Below, piece by piece: positions 17,710-26,648 of a stretch of 53,643 nt of DNA; position 1 is the first letter of the stretch, and each line of letters begins with the position of its first letter. Both the position numbers and the translations under genes were made by a program. The DNA lies in contig CAJBPB010000299.1 in NCBI GenBank assembly GCA_903957365.1, positions 1 through 53,643 of the forward strand. The letters run 5' to 3'. This DNA is from an uncultured Bacteroidota bacterium. Lineage in GTDB: Bacteria > Bacteroidota > Bacteroidia > Bacteroidales > F082. The notes beneath the pieces are model-generated. The model did not search any database. It saw nothing but the letters and a program-made list of their open reading frames with translations, and had not been told where the DNA came from.

Positions 17710-18263
17710 GGATTTATTTGTTTAAGTATTTTTTCAATCTGATCAATTAGTTCAGAAACATTTCCATTATTCGTAAACAGATAATCAGCCTGTTGTATGC
17801 ATGCTTTCAGATTCTGTTTGTTTGGATCATTCGAATTCATTTCACGCTGTTCGTTACTAAGGAAAACTTCAAAACTAACAGAGTCAGTCTCCGATTTCCG
17901 AAGTTGTATGCGCTGGTAACGAATTTCAGGTTTCGCATCTACTGCAAACAGAGTGAATGAACCCTTTTTTCGCAGCGATTCAATTTCACCAGCTGTCCTT
18001 ATACTTTCAATCACACAGGACTTTCCTTGTAGCAGGGCTTCATCATACAAACAATCGGTAATGTAACTAGGCGAATGATTGGCTCTCAATTCATTGGCAA
18101 CGGATGTCATGCTATCTCGGTTTACAACCAGACCACGCTTTTCAATTTCTCTGATCAGAAAAGTACGTACCGAATAATGATTAAAACCTTTTTTATTTAC
18201 CAAATACTCAACGATGGTTCCTTTTCCGGCGCCAAGTGTTCCGGTGATGCCTATGACAATCAT
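17706..18263 (-). CDS. P-loop kinase, probable deoxynucleoside-monophosphate/dephospho-CoA-kinase-like protein
   Basis: A 185-aa P-loop protein with Walker A GTLGAGKGT (about residues 8-16). A short DSMTS stretch, VIESIRTAGEIESL (a Walker-B-like segment followed by a nucleotide-binding loop), FAVDAKPEIRYQR (lid/Arg region) and a C-terminal helix follow. The layout resembles dephospho-CoA kinase and dNMP-kinase-like proteins (about 180 aa). I infer nucleotide monophosphate phosphorylation because the dCMP deaminase gene overlaps it by 4 bases, but the substrate is not certain. The 3' partner gene is the deaminase; upstream lies a 258-base gap with inverted repeats. Confidence 0.72.
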   Translation of the reverse strand: MIVIGITGTLGAGKGTIVEYLVNKKGFNHYSVRTFLIREIEKRGLVVNRDSMTSVANELRANHSPSYITDCLYDEALLQGKSCVIESIRTAGEIESLRKKGSFTLFAVDAKPEIRYQRIQLRKSETDSVSFEVFLSNEQREMNSNDPNKQNLKACIQQADYLFTNNGNVSELIDQIEKILKQINP

Positions 18264-18309
18264 GTTTTTATGTTTCCTTTACACTCGTGAAATGCATTTG
18301 CTGGCAGAC

Positions 18310-18521
18310 CGAAGTCGGAATACGGAAGACGGAAGTCCGTAAACGATTTAACAAAAATTGCTAACTTTTTCAATTCGTATCTTTTGTCCAAATAATTAAA
18401 TTTCTTTACAATCTTTGCTTTTTCGTCAGCCAGTCCTTTTAATATAAGGAGCATCTGGAACCTATTTACCCTCTACTTCGGACTTCCGTCTTCGGTCTCC
18501 CAACTTCCAACTCCCAACTCC
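18310..18521. repeat. Inverted pair of low-complexity GGAAG/CTTCC blocks
   Basis: Left block 18310-18339 (GAAGTCGGAATACGGAAGAC and similar) and right block 18473-18521 (CTTCGGACTTCCGTCTTCGG then CCAACTTCCAACTCCC). A 17-base arm (18323-18339) matches the reverse complement of 18479-18495 with one mismatch, 139 bases apart. The 258-base gap between the kinase and LOG genes (18264-18521) holds nothing else I can support. A short 64-codon frame crosses it but consists partly of the repeat. Confidence 0.75.
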
Positions 18522-19115
18522 CTAAAACTCACTTTCCACTTTTATATCTTCAAGCCATTTAACTACAGAAACCGGAACAAAATCTACTAATTTTGACAGT
18601 ATTGATTCACAATCTGTCGCGACGATTAAATTTTGCTGATGCTCTTCCCTGATGAATCCTTCTTTCACTCCATGATCAATAAAACCAAATAACAAATCAA
18701 AATAACCGGCGATATTCAGAAATCCAATAGGCTTGTCGGTAATTCTTAACTGATTGAATGTCAGTATTTCGGATAATTCATCCAAGGTCCCGAAACCTCC
18801 TGGAAAAGCGATAAATGCATCCGAATAACTAACCATCAGATCTTTTCTTTCAGCCATAGATTGTACAACATGAAATTCTGTCAAGCCCTTGTGTGCCACT
18901 TCATTGTCAATCAAACTTTGTGGCATTACGCCTATAACTTCCCCGCCGAATTGTAAAACCGTATCTGCCAACACTTTCATGATACCAACATTGGCGCCAC
19001 CATAAACAAGTCCTATTTTTTTCCGGGCAAGCATTTTACCCAGTTCAGCGGCAGCTTCCCGATATATGACCGGAAACCCAAGGCTACTCCCACAAAAAAC
19101 ACAAATTCTCTTCAT
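18522..19115 (-). CDS. LOG-family nucleotide 5'-monophosphate phosphoribohydrolase
   Basis: A 197-aa Rossmann-like protein of the LOG (lonely guy) family, often misannotated as lysine decarboxylase. The diagnostic PGGxGTxxE motif is at 105-113, preceded by AERKDLM at 88-94, whose Arg-Lys is part of the phosphoribosyl site. Such enzymes hydrolyse N6-modified AMP or related nucleotide monophosphates to base and ribose-phosphate. The frame is open 22 codons further, but MKRICVFCGSS at 19115 is the canonical family start. It is transcribed away from manA, and its 3' end abuts the GAAG-type repeat block. Confidence 0.88.
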   Translation of the reverse strand: MKRICVFCGSSLGFPVIYREAAAELGKMLARKKIGLVYGGANVGIMKVLADTVLQFGGEVIGVMPQSLIDNEVAHKGLTEFHVVQSMAERKDLMVSYSDAFIAFPGGFGTLDELSEILTFNQLRITDKPIGFLNIAGYFDLLFGFIDHGVKEGFIREEHQQNLIVATDCESILSKLVDFVPVSVVKWLEDIKVESEF

Positions 19116-19299
19116 TGAAACTGTTTTGAAAAGCAAAAATAGCTTTTTCAGATGGACATCATGCATTAAATCCGTCGTCACAGACGATAATTAAATATGA
19201 CATAGTATGATTTATTGCCAGATATTTCTCTATCAATTGAACTCAATTGCATATTTTGATCATCCTGATCCGAACATAATACGAATCTTTGTCTGTCAC

Positions 19300-19329
19300 T
19301 TTGATCTTTAAGATTTATCCTTACTTTTG
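19300..19329 (+). promoter_or_regulatory. Bacteroidota promoter TTTG-N18-TACTTTTG for manA
   Basis: TTTG at 19300-19303 and TACTTTTG at 19322-19329 are 18 bases apart, matching both the -33 and -7 consensus. It lies 17 bases before the manA ATG, followed by AGGAG, an unusually good ribosome binding site for this phylum. This is one of the two best promoters in the window. Confidence 0.7.
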
Positions 19330-19346
19330 CCTCAAAAGGAGTAGTC

Positions 19347-20327
19347 ATGCAAAGCTTATATCCGTTCAGATTCACACCTGTTTTTAAAGAGAAGATATGG
19401 GGTGGGCAGAAAATCAAAGATATACTGCACCTCAATGTTGGCGAAATTCCAAACTGCGGTGAAGTCTGGCTGGTTTCAGGAGTACCTGATAGTCCGACTG
19501 TTGTGAGTAATGGTTATCTTGCAGGTAACGAACTGAATGAACTGGTTGAAGTGTTTATGGGCGATTTGGTCGGTGACAAGATTTATGATCATTTTGGTGA
19601 TATTTTTCCAATTCTTATTAAAATCATTGATTCAAACGACTGGCTTTCAGTGCAGGTTCACCCTGACGATGCATTGGCCGCAAAACGAAATCTGGGAAAC
19701 GGAAAAACCGAGATGTGGTATGTATTGCAGGCTGATGAATCTGGTGAACTTATCAGTGGCTTTAACTGTCCGATGACAGAAGAAAAATATGTTAAACATT
19801 TGAATGATAAACATTTAAAAGATATACTGAATTTTGAAAAAGTCGTGAATGACGATGTTTTCTTTATTCCTTCAGGCAGAATTCACGCACTCGGGCCAGG
19901 ATTATTACTTGCCGAAATACAGCAGACCAGTGACACTACATACCGTGTGTATGATTGGGATCGTATTGACCACAAAGGAATGTCACGCGAACTTCATACT
20001 GAAGAAGCATTGGAAGCGATTGATTATGAATATGTTTCTGAACATAAAACTAAATTTACGCCTCACAAAAACGGGACGGCACCCATCATTGAAAGTGAAT
20101 TTTTTACCACCAATATCATTGAAATCAGTCAGCCACTACGCAAAGATTACGGAGAAATTGATTCTTTTGTAATTCTGATGTGTATCGAAGGAAATTGTAC
20201 CATCAAATGGGACGGTGAACCACTCGAAATGAAAATTTCAGATACTGTTGTTATTCCAAATATCATCGATAAACTCGAGCTTTATCCAAATACAAACTGC
20301 AAATTATTAGAAGTCTATATCGCATAA
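19347..20327 (+). CDS. manA: Mannose-6-phosphate isomerase, class I
   Basis: A 326-aa zinc-dependent cupin isomerase interconverting mannose-6-phosphate and fructose-6-phosphate. The N-terminus YPFRFTPVFKEKIWGG and the SVQVHPDDALA motif (with the Gln/His zinc ligands) are the hallmark short type-I form found in Firmicutes and Bacteroidota. FIPSGRIHALGPGLLLAEIQQTSD holds the other zinc ligand and the active-site glutamates. The start is set by AGGAG about 7 bases upstream and by the promoter at 19300. It leads a plus-strand group with the TlpA-like, DUF6029 and Omp28 genes. Confidence 0.94.
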   Translation: MQSLYPFRFTPVFKEKIWGGQKIKDILHLNVGEIPNCGEVWLVSGVPDSPTVVSNGYLAGNELNELVEVFMGDLVGDKIYDHFGDIFPILIKIIDSNDWLSVQVHPDDALAAKRNLGNGKTEMWYVLQADESGELISGFNCPMTEEKYVKHLNDKHLKDILNFEKVVNDDVFFIPSGRIHALGPGLLLAEIQQTSDTTYRVYDWDRIDHKGMSRELHTEEALEAIDYEYVSEHKTKFTPHKNGTAPIIESEFFTTNIIEISQPLRKDYGEIDSFVILMCIEGNCTIKWDGEPLEMKISDTVVIPNIIDKLELYPNTNCKLLEVYIA

Positions 20328-20342
20328 ATCAAATTAAATTTT

Positions 20343-20852
20343 ATGAAAAATCTATTTATTGTATTGACATTCTGCTTTTTATCTGTTACTTCCTTTTCTC
20401 AGGAAGCAACAACTATTTCAAAAATTCCAAGTGTGTCGTTGAAAACACTTGACGGAAAAAACTTCAATACGAACCAGATATCCAACGATGGAAAACCAAT
20501 TATCCTAAGTTTCTGGGCATTGTGGTGCAAACCATGTCAGAAAGAGCTTGATGCTTTTAATGAGCTTTATGCTGAATGGCAAAAAGAAACCGGTGTTAAA
20601 ATTTATGCTGTATCGATTGATGATTCACGATCAACTGCCAAGGTTTTGCCTTTGGTTGATGGAAAAAGCTGGGAATTTGAAGTCTTGCTTGATCCGAACA
20701 GCGACTTCAAACGTGCTATGAACGTGAATATGATACCACATACTTTTCTTCTCGATGGTAATGGAAATATTGTTTCGCAACACACCTCGTATTTTGAAGG
20801 TTCAGAACTGGAATTGTATAAAGAAGTGAAGAAATTAGCCGGCATAAAATAA
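20343..20852 (+). CDS. TlpA-like thioredoxin-fold protein (exported)
   Basis: A 169-aa protein with a signal peptide (ending at about residue 20, SFSQ) and an AhpC/TSA-redoxin-type fold. The active site is WCKPC with Cys62 and Cys65 in FWALWCKPCQKEL, and the cis-Pro region is MIPHTFLLDGNG. It should act in the periplasm as a disulfide reductase or resolving protein. It follows manA by 15 bases and precedes the DUF6029 and Omp28 genes, another exported protein with a CxxC motif, suggesting an envelope redox set; the targets are unknown. Confidence 0.9.
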   Translation: MKNLFIVLTFCFLSVTSFSQEATTISKIPSVSLKTLDGKNFNTNQISNDGKPIILSFWALWCKPCQKELDAFNELYAEWQKETGVKIYAVSIDDSRSTAKVLPLVDGKSWEFEVLLDPNSDFKRAMNVNMIPHTFLLDGNGNIVSQHTSYFEGSELELYKEVKKLAGIK

Positions 20853-20893
20853 TCTGGTAATCCATTCAATAATATTAAAACCAATAGGTTATC

Positions 20894-22561
20894 ATGAGAA
20901 AAATTTATCTAATTATCCTTATTTCTTTCATCGGATATGCTTCACAGGCGCAGGATTTTATCAAGAATGCCAACATCAACGGCAGTTTTCAGGTGGATGG
21001 GCAGTTTTACCAGGCAGACGATGATCTTGGCATTACCGATTCACTGATCGCCGGAAGAAAAATTGGCCTGAATGGCTTTGGAAAAATTACGTATAGTTAT
21101 GGCAATTTTTCAGCCGGTATGCGTTATGAAGCCTTTTTGACTCCTATTGCCGGCTTTGACTCACGTCAGGAAGGAAACGGTTTTCCAAATATATGGGCAA
21201 GTTACCGCACCGATCTGATTGATGTTACGATTGGTGATTTTTATGAACAATTTGGTAATGGCTTGATTTTAAGAACTTACGAAGAATGGACTCTGGGTTA
21301 TGACAACGCCTTGAATGGAATCCGTGTAGTATTGCGTCCGACAAACGGTATCACCCTAAAAGGTTTATATGGAAGTCAGCGGTTTTATTGGGAGAAATAC
21401 GAACGCAACAGCCGGGGAATTGTTCGAGGTATGGACGCGGAAGTTGACTTTAATTCATTGGTTCAGAAATGGGAATCATCCAAAGTTCGGGTTATCATCG
21501 GTGCAAGCGGTGTAAGCAAATACCAGCGTGATGCCGATCCTTTATACAATTTACCTGAAAATGTTGGTGCTTTTGCCGGTCGGATTAACCTGAATGTTGG
21601 AAAAATTGGTTTTATGACTGAATATGGAAATAAAATCAACGATCCATCTGCCATGAATAATTATATCTATCAGGAAGGCAAGGCGTTGCTAAGTTCCCTA
21701 TCTTATTCACAACGTGGATTTGGCGTATCACTGCAAGTAAAACGCGTACAGAATATGAGTTTCAAATCGGACCGTGGAACAACATCCAACGCATTGGATA
21801 TTAATTTTTTACCTCCAATCAACCGCACCCATGCCTATAGTCTTACAGCAAAATATCCTTATGCAACACAGCCCAATGGTGAGATGGGACTTCAGTTTCA
21901 ATTAAATTATAAAATTCCAAAAGGTAGTAAACTAGGTGGTAAATACGGAACCGGAATTGCCATAAATTTCAGTCAGGTTAATGATATCGTCCGTGATAAA
22001 GTAAATGATACAACAGAAATTAATGAATCTGGAACATTGGGTTATACTTCTGATTTTTTCAAAGTTTCGGATGCCATCTTTTTCCGTGATTTCAACATTG
22101 AGTTCGATAAAAAATTCAATGCCAAATGGAAGGCCGTTATCCAATATATGAATCTCTATTATGATATCGCGACGATGGAAGGTCATCCTGGTGAAGAAGC
22201 TGTAAATGCGAATATCGCTCTGGCCGATGTAACCTGGTCTTTCCGCTCCGATAAATCAATCCGTTTTGAATTACAGAATATGTGGACAAAACAGGATGAT
22301 GGAAACTGGGCTGCTGCCCTGGTAGAATATACCATTGCCCCAAAATGGTTTTTCACCCTTGCCGACCAGTACAATTACGGGAATACTGACAAGGACATGA
22401 GAAATCATTACTATATCGTTTCAGCCGGCTATACAAAGGAATCATCTCGGATTGCGCTTACTTACGGACGTCAGAGTCAGGGCGTTTTGTGTGTAGGTGG
22501 CGTTTGTCGTCAGGTACCTGCATCAAGTGGATTAACGGTCACAATTACAACAAGTTTCTAA
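20894..22561 (+). CDS. DUF6029-family outer-membrane protein
   Basis: A 555-aa protein with a signal peptide (cleaved near ASQAQDF, residue 20). The rest is built of alternating hydrophobic and polar residues and aromatic-rich strands, as in outer-membrane beta barrels, ending in a C-terminal Phe (TITTSF), the usual barrel end. The sequence, including DVTIGDFYEQFGNGLILR and KGLYGSQRFYWEKYER, matches the DUF6029 family of Bacteroidota. Its role is unknown. It lies between TlpA-like and Omp28 genes (41 and 9 bases away), so the three are probably one transcript. The family assignment is from recollection of the motif. Confidence 0.75.
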   Translation: MRKIYLIILISFIGYASQAQDFIKNANINGSFQVDGQFYQADDDLGITDSLIAGRKIGLNGFGKITYSYGNFSAGMRYEAFLTPIAGFDSRQEGNGFPNIWASYRTDLIDVTIGDFYEQFGNGLILRTYEEWTLGYDNALNGIRVVLRPTNGITLKGLYGSQRFYWEKYERNSRGIVRGMDAEVDFNSLVQKWESSKVRVIIGASGVSKYQRDADPLYNLPENVGAFAGRINLNVGKIGFMTEYGNKINDPSAMNNYIYQEGKALLSSLSYSQRGFGVSLQVKRVQNMSFKSDRGTTSNALDINFLPPINRTHAYSLTAKYPYATQPNGEMGLQFQLNYKIPKGSKLGGKYGTGIAINFSQVNDIVRDKVNDTTEINESGTLGYTSDFFKVSDAIFFRDFNIEFDKKFNAKWKAVIQYMNLYYDIATMEGHPGEEAVNANIALADVTWSFRSDKSIRFELQNMWTKQDDGNWAAALVEYTIAPKWFFTLADQYNYGNTDKDMRNHYYIVSAGYTKESSRIALTYGRQSQGVLCVGGVCRQVPASSGLTVTITTSF

Positions 22562-22570
22562 TAAACAGCT

Positions 22571-23416
22571 ATGAAAACTATACATAAGATTCTGTTTTTC
22601 ATCATTTTCGCAATTCTTGTTCAGGCTTGCGATAAAATCGAAATGCCTTATAAAGAAACAGGTGGTGAAACGGGTGGAACCGCAACCAAGAAAGTACTTT
22701 TAGAGGATTATACAGGTCATCTGTGCCCAAATTGCCCAACCGCGGGCAAAAAAGCTTTGGATTTGCAGGAACTTTACGATGGGAAATTGATCGTAATGGC
22801 TGTTCATGCGGGCTATTTTGCTACGCCGCTTGGTTCGCCTTTTGACGATGATTTTCGGTGCGAAGCAGGTAATACCTGGGACGATTTCTTTGGTATTTCG
22901 AATGCCGGAAACCCAAATGGCATGATCAACCGCCAGAATACAGGGGGTAATTATATCATTGGTGACGGACTCTGGCCAACAACAGTTGCGGAAATTATTG
23001 ATGAAGAGGCTGTTGCAACCATTGAAATTGCAACCACTTACAATGCATCCAACAGGAAACTTGATATTGAATTATCATCGGAACTTTTAAGCGCTTTGGA
23101 TGGAAATTATAAAGTGCAGGTTTGTCTGGTTGAAGATAGTCTGATCGGGGCACAAAAAAATTCAGATGCTTCTCTTGGAGGTGCCGTCATCCTTAATTTC
23201 GTGCATCACCATGTATTACGTGAAGCGGTGAATTCATCATGGGGAACAGATATGGTTGCTGGTGGCGGACAAACCGCTGTGAACACAATTTATACCCATA
23301 ACTTCAGCCTTACTTTAAACGATGCTTATAATGCGTCACATTGTTCAGTTATAGCCTGGATATTTAACGGCGTTGATTACAGTATCATTCAGGTTGAAGA
23401 GAAAAAGATTCAATAA
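22571..23416 (+). CDS. Omp28-related lipoprotein
   Basis: A 281-aa lipoprotein with lipobox LVQAC (Cys20). LLEDYTGHLCPNCPTAGKKA, with Cys52 and Cys55, is the conserved thioredoxin-like start of Omp28-family proteins, first described in Porphyromonas gingivalis. Next comes a region with VMAVHAGYFATP, followed by a beta-rich C-terminal domain (VQVCLVEDSL, then IYTHNF). The CPNC pair gives it redox potential, but an enzymatic role is not established. It follows the DUF6029 gene by 9 bases and converges on maeB. Full length, with no defects. Confidence 0.85.
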   Translation: MKTIHKILFFIIFAILVQACDKIEMPYKETGGETGGTATKKVLLEDYTGHLCPNCPTAGKKALDLQELYDGKLIVMAVHAGYFATPLGSPFDDDFRCEAGNTWDDFFGISNAGNPNGMINRQNTGGNYIIGDGLWPTTVAEIIDEEAVATIEIATTYNASNRKLDIELSSELLSALDGNYKVQVCLVEDSLIGAQKNSDASLGGAVILNFVHHHVLREAVNSSWGTDMVAGGGQTAVNTIYTHNFSLTLNDAYNASHCSVIAWIFNGVDYSIIQVEEKKIQ

Positions 23417-23448
23417 CCTTTTTCTCTTCAATCATCTCATCTATTTAT

Positions 23449-25737
23449 TTACCGGTTTTTATTGATGTCCTCTTTTCTGCTTTGCGCGTCAAGTACAGCA
23501 ATTGTGATCATATTTACGATTTCTGAAACAGAACTGCCCATTTGTAAAACCTGAACAGGCTCTTTCAAACCATTTAATACTGGTCCGATGACTTCAAACT
23601 TAGCCAGTTCCTGCATCAGTTTATAAGCGATGTTGGCTGATTCGAGATTAGGGAAAATCAGTGTATTTGCCGGACCACCCATTAATTTGGAGAAAGCGAA
23701 TGACTCTGATAACAATTTAGGATTCAATGCTGTGTTAACCTGAATTTCACCATCCACAATCATATCAGGATAATTTTTGTGCAGGTATTCAACTGCTTTG
23801 CGTTGTCGTTGCGGAACTTCACCATCTGAGGAGCCAAAATTTGAGAAAGAAACCAGCGCAACACGTGGTGTTATTTTAAACTCCCGCACTGCTTTGCATG
23901 TCTGTAAAGTAATCTCAACCAATTCTTCGAATGTAGGGGTTTTATTGACTGTGCAATCGGCAAAGAAAACCGGGCCATCATTGGTATTGATGATATACAT
24001 ACCCGAAACGATATTGGAACCTTTACTTTTGCCGATAACCTGTAATGCGGGTCTGATTGTGTCAGGATAATTACGTGTTAAGCCAGATACCATTGCATCA
24101 GCAAAACCGGTCTCAAGCATCATGGGCGCAAAATAATTACGATGCAGCATCAAACTACGGGCAGCATTGAAGGTTAAACCTTTTCGCTGTCTCTTGATGA
24201 ACAATAATTCAGCAAATTGTTTCCGTTTACCATTCTGGCTATTAGAACGTGGATCGATGATTTCAACATTTTCAAGTTCAAGATCATTTTCACGAATCAG
24301 GTTTTTGATAACAACTGCATTTCCCATTAATATCGGTTCGGCCAACCCTTCATTCAGAACGATCTCTGCAGCTTTAAGCATTTTATAGTCTTCAGCATCA
24401 GCAAGGATTACCCGCTGAGGATTGTGTTTTGCCCTTGTTTTAATCTGTCGGATCAATGGATTACCGATTTTTAATCGTTTTTGCAACTCATCGGCATATA
24501 ATTCCCAATTCACAATTGGCTTGCGGGCAACACCTGATTCCATTGCAGCACGCGCAACAGCAGGAGAAACACGGGTTATCAATCGTGGATCGGTTGGTTT
24601 TGGAATAATATAATCGCGGCCAAATTTCAGGTTGTTTACATTAAACGCGATATTAACTTCCTCTGGAACAGGTTCTTTAGCAAGTTGAGCCAAAGCGCGG
24701 GAAGCAGCCAGTTTCATTTCATCATTTATTTCACTCGCTCTCACATCCAACGCACCTCTGAAAATAAAAGGAAATCCCAGCACATTGTTAATCTGATTAG
24801 GAAAATCGGATCTTCCTGTTGCCATAATAATATCATCACGGGTCGACATGGCATCGGTATAGGATATTTCAGGTGTTGGATTTGCTAAAGCAAACACAAT
24901 CGGCTGATCTGCCATCTTCAGTAACATCTCTTTTTTCACAACACCACCGACCGACAATCCAAGAAACATATCTGCACCATTAAGCGCTTCAGTTAAGGTC
25001 ATGTCAGGCAAATCAGAAGCAAACTTTAATTTGGTTTCGTTCATATCATGCCTTTTTTTGTGCAGGAAACCTTTGCTGTCGAACATCAGAATATTCTCAG
25101 GTTTCGCCCCCAGCTTGATATATAATTTGGTGCAGGAACTGGCAGCAGCGCCAGCGCCATTTACAACAATTTTTATGTTTTCAATTTTTTTACCGTTTAT
25201 CTCCAGGGCATTGAGTAATCCTGCAGATGTAATAATTGCTGTTCCATGCTGATCGTCATGCATCACTGGAATCGGAAGCAGTTTTTTGAGTTCTTCCTCA
25301 ATAAAAAAACACTCCGGCGCCTTGATATCCTCCAGATTTATACCTCCGAATGTTGGAGCAATGGCTTTTACTACCTCGATAAACTTATGCGGATCTTTTT
25401 CATTCACCTCAATATCAAACACATCAATATCAGCAAAAACCTTGAAAAGCAATCCTTTCCCTTCCATTACCGGTTTCCCCGCTTCAGGGCCAATATCGCC
25501 TAATCCAAGAACAGCAGTTCCATTGGAAATTACGGCAACAAGATTTCCCTTGGCAGTATATTTATAAACTTCATCCAGATTCTTATTGATCGCCAGACAG
25601 GGATCGGCTACACCTGGTGTATAGGCCATCGAAAGATCACGTTGGGTTGCATATGGCTTAGTAGGAACGACTTCAATCTTTCCCGGACGTCCTGAAGCAT
25701 GATAGCTTAAAGCGTCTTTGTTAAAAAGCTTGTCCAT
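23449..25737 (-). CDS. maeB: NADP-dependent malic enzyme with phosphotransacetylase domain
   Basis: A 762-aa two-domain protein. Residues 1 to about 430 are malic enzyme: catalytic tyrosine Y39 in MAYTPGVADPCLAI, VMHDDQHGTA (metal/substrate acids), and the Rossmann VVNGAGAAASS near residue 190. Residues about 430-762 form a phosphate-acetyltransferase-like domain (ILADAEDYKMLKAAE, later GPVLNGLKEPVQVL) that in MaeB regulates activity in response to acetyl-CoA. It decarboxylates malate to pyruvate with NADPH production. It is monocistronic, convergent with Omp28 and divergent from ruvA across 279 bases; on the minus strand TAATTTTG at 25761-25768 may be its -7 box. Confidence 0.95.
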   Translation of the reverse strand: MDKLFNKDALSYHASGRPGKIEVVPTKPYATQRDLSMAYTPGVADPCLAINKNLDEVYKYTAKGNLVAVISNGTAVLGLGDIGPEAGKPVMEGKGLLFKVFADIDVFDIEVNEKDPHKFIEVVKAIAPTFGGINLEDIKAPECFFIEEELKKLLPIPVMHDDQHGTAIITSAGLLNALEINGKKIENIKIVVNGAGAAASSCTKLYIKLGAKPENILMFDSKGFLHKKRHDMNETKLKFASDLPDMTLTEALNGADMFLGLSVGGVVKKEMLLKMADQPIVFALANPTPEISYTDAMSTRDDIIMATGRSDFPNQINNVLGFPFIFRGALDVRASEINDEMKLAASRALAQLAKEPVPEEVNIAFNVNNLKFGRDYIIPKPTDPRLITRVSPAVARAAMESGVARKPIVNWELYADELQKRLKIGNPLIRQIKTRAKHNPQRVILADAEDYKMLKAAEIVLNEGLAEPILMGNAVVIKNLIRENDLELENVEIIDPRSNSQNGKRKQFAELLFIKRQRKGLTFNAARSLMLHRNYFAPMMLETGFADAMVSGLTRNYPDTIRPALQVIGKSKGSNIVSGMYIINTNDGPVFFADCTVNKTPTFEELVEITLQTCKAVREFKITPRVALVSFSNFGSSDGEVPQRQRKAVEYLHKNYPDMIVDGEIQVNTALNPKLLSESFAFSKLMGGPANTLIFPNLESANIAYKLMQELAKFEVIGPVLNGLKEPVQVLQMGSSVSEIVNMITIAVLDAQSRKEDINKNR

Positions 25738-25760
25738 TTTTTTAGTTTTTTGATTTTTCC

Positions 25761-25768
25761 CAAAATTA
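25761..25768 (-). promoter_or_regulatory. Possible -7 element (TAATTTTG) for maeB
   Basis: The minus-strand reading is TAATTTTG, an exact TAnnTTTG match 23 bases before the maeB ATG. No -33 TTTG lies at the right distance. The rest of the gap to ruvA (25769-26016) shows one similar plus-strand box only. Confidence 0.4.
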
Positions 25769-25968
25769 AGCTAATTATATCTTTTAGTTAATTTATTCAC
25801 AACAAATATCGTAATTTGAAATAATTCTAAGCTATCCATCAGTGTGAATTTTGAAGTGCAACATAAAATGATGACTGATTAAATTAAATATCAGCCTGTT
25901 ATTATAGGAATTTATACTTCAGATCAAGCATTTGTTTCTTTCAGATGCGATAGATTTGTTATAATTTG

Positions 25969-25976
25969 TAAATTTG
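25969..25976 (+). promoter_or_regulatory. Possible -7 element (TAAATTTG) for the ruvA-sprA group
   Basis: TAAATTTG matches TAnnTTTG and lies 40 bases before the ruvA ATG. The -33 element is not convincing. Confidence 0.4.
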
Positions 25977-26016
25977 CTCCGCACCAGTTACTTATTGAGG
26001 CTTAAACTAAGAAAAA

Positions 26017-26598
26017 ATGTACGCTTTTATTTCGGGGAAGCTTGTCGAAAAAAATCCGGCTTATGTGGTGATAAATGTTCATGGGATCGGTTATCTGATT
26101 CATATTTCATTGAATACATTTAGTGCTATCGGTAATCTGGAGGAAGTAAAACTCTATACACACCTTGCAGTCCGCGAAGATGCCCACCTGCTTTATGGAT
26201 TTTACAGTCAGCGCGAAAAAGAACTTTTTCTTCAGTTGATAACCGTTTCGGGCGTAGGAGCCAATACTGCCAGAATGATTTTGTCATCCTTATCTACCGA
26301 AGAGGCAATCGAAGCCATTGCAACAGGAAAGTCGAACATATTGCAATCAGTAAAAGGTATCGGAACCAAAACTGCACAGCGAATTGTGATTGACCTGCGC
26401 GACAAGGTTGGTAAATCGGATGGTTTTGCCGAAAAATCAAGTATTTCATACAATACTATCAAGGAGGAAGCGTTATCTGGATTGCTCGTACTTGGCTTTA
26501 ACAAAGTAGCTGCCGAAAAAGTGTTGGAAAAAATTGTCCAATTGAACCCGGCAATTACAGTGGAAAAACTTATTAAAGATGCGCTCAAGGTTTTATAA
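26017..26598 (+). CDS. ruvA: Holliday junction branch migration protein RuvA
   Basis: A 193-aa RuvA of standard length. Domain I (OB fold, MYAFISGKLVEK), domain II with its two helix-hairpin-helix motifs (VSGVGANTARMIL and VKGIGTKTAQRIV), and domain III at the C-terminus (SGLLVLGFNKVAAEKV) are all present. RuvA tetramers bind four-way junctions and load RuvB hexamers, which drive branch migration during recombination and repair. RuvB and RuvC are not in the window. It is followed by sprA after 50 bases, a gene order that I recall as common in Bacteroidota. Confidence 0.96.
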   Translation: MYAFISGKLVEKNPAYVVINVHGIGYLIHISLNTFSAIGNLEEVKLYTHLAVREDAHLLYGFYSQREKELFLQLITVSGVGANTARMILSSLSTEEAIEAIATGKSNILQSVKGIGTKTAQRIVIDLRDKVGKSDGFAEKSSISYNTIKEEALSGLLVLGFNKVAAEKVLEKIVQLNPAITVEKLIKDALKVL

Positions 26599-26648
26599 AT
26601 ATTTAGTTGAATAATTTATTGTGTTGATTTGTTAATTCTAAAGTTGGC

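Noticed and set aside
18260-18454. A 64-codon minus-strand frame beside the kinase gene
   Set aside because: It overlaps the low-complexity repeat block, ends by reading through the repeat (FRLPYSDFGLP-like), has no ribosome site and resembles no family; likely a chance frame.
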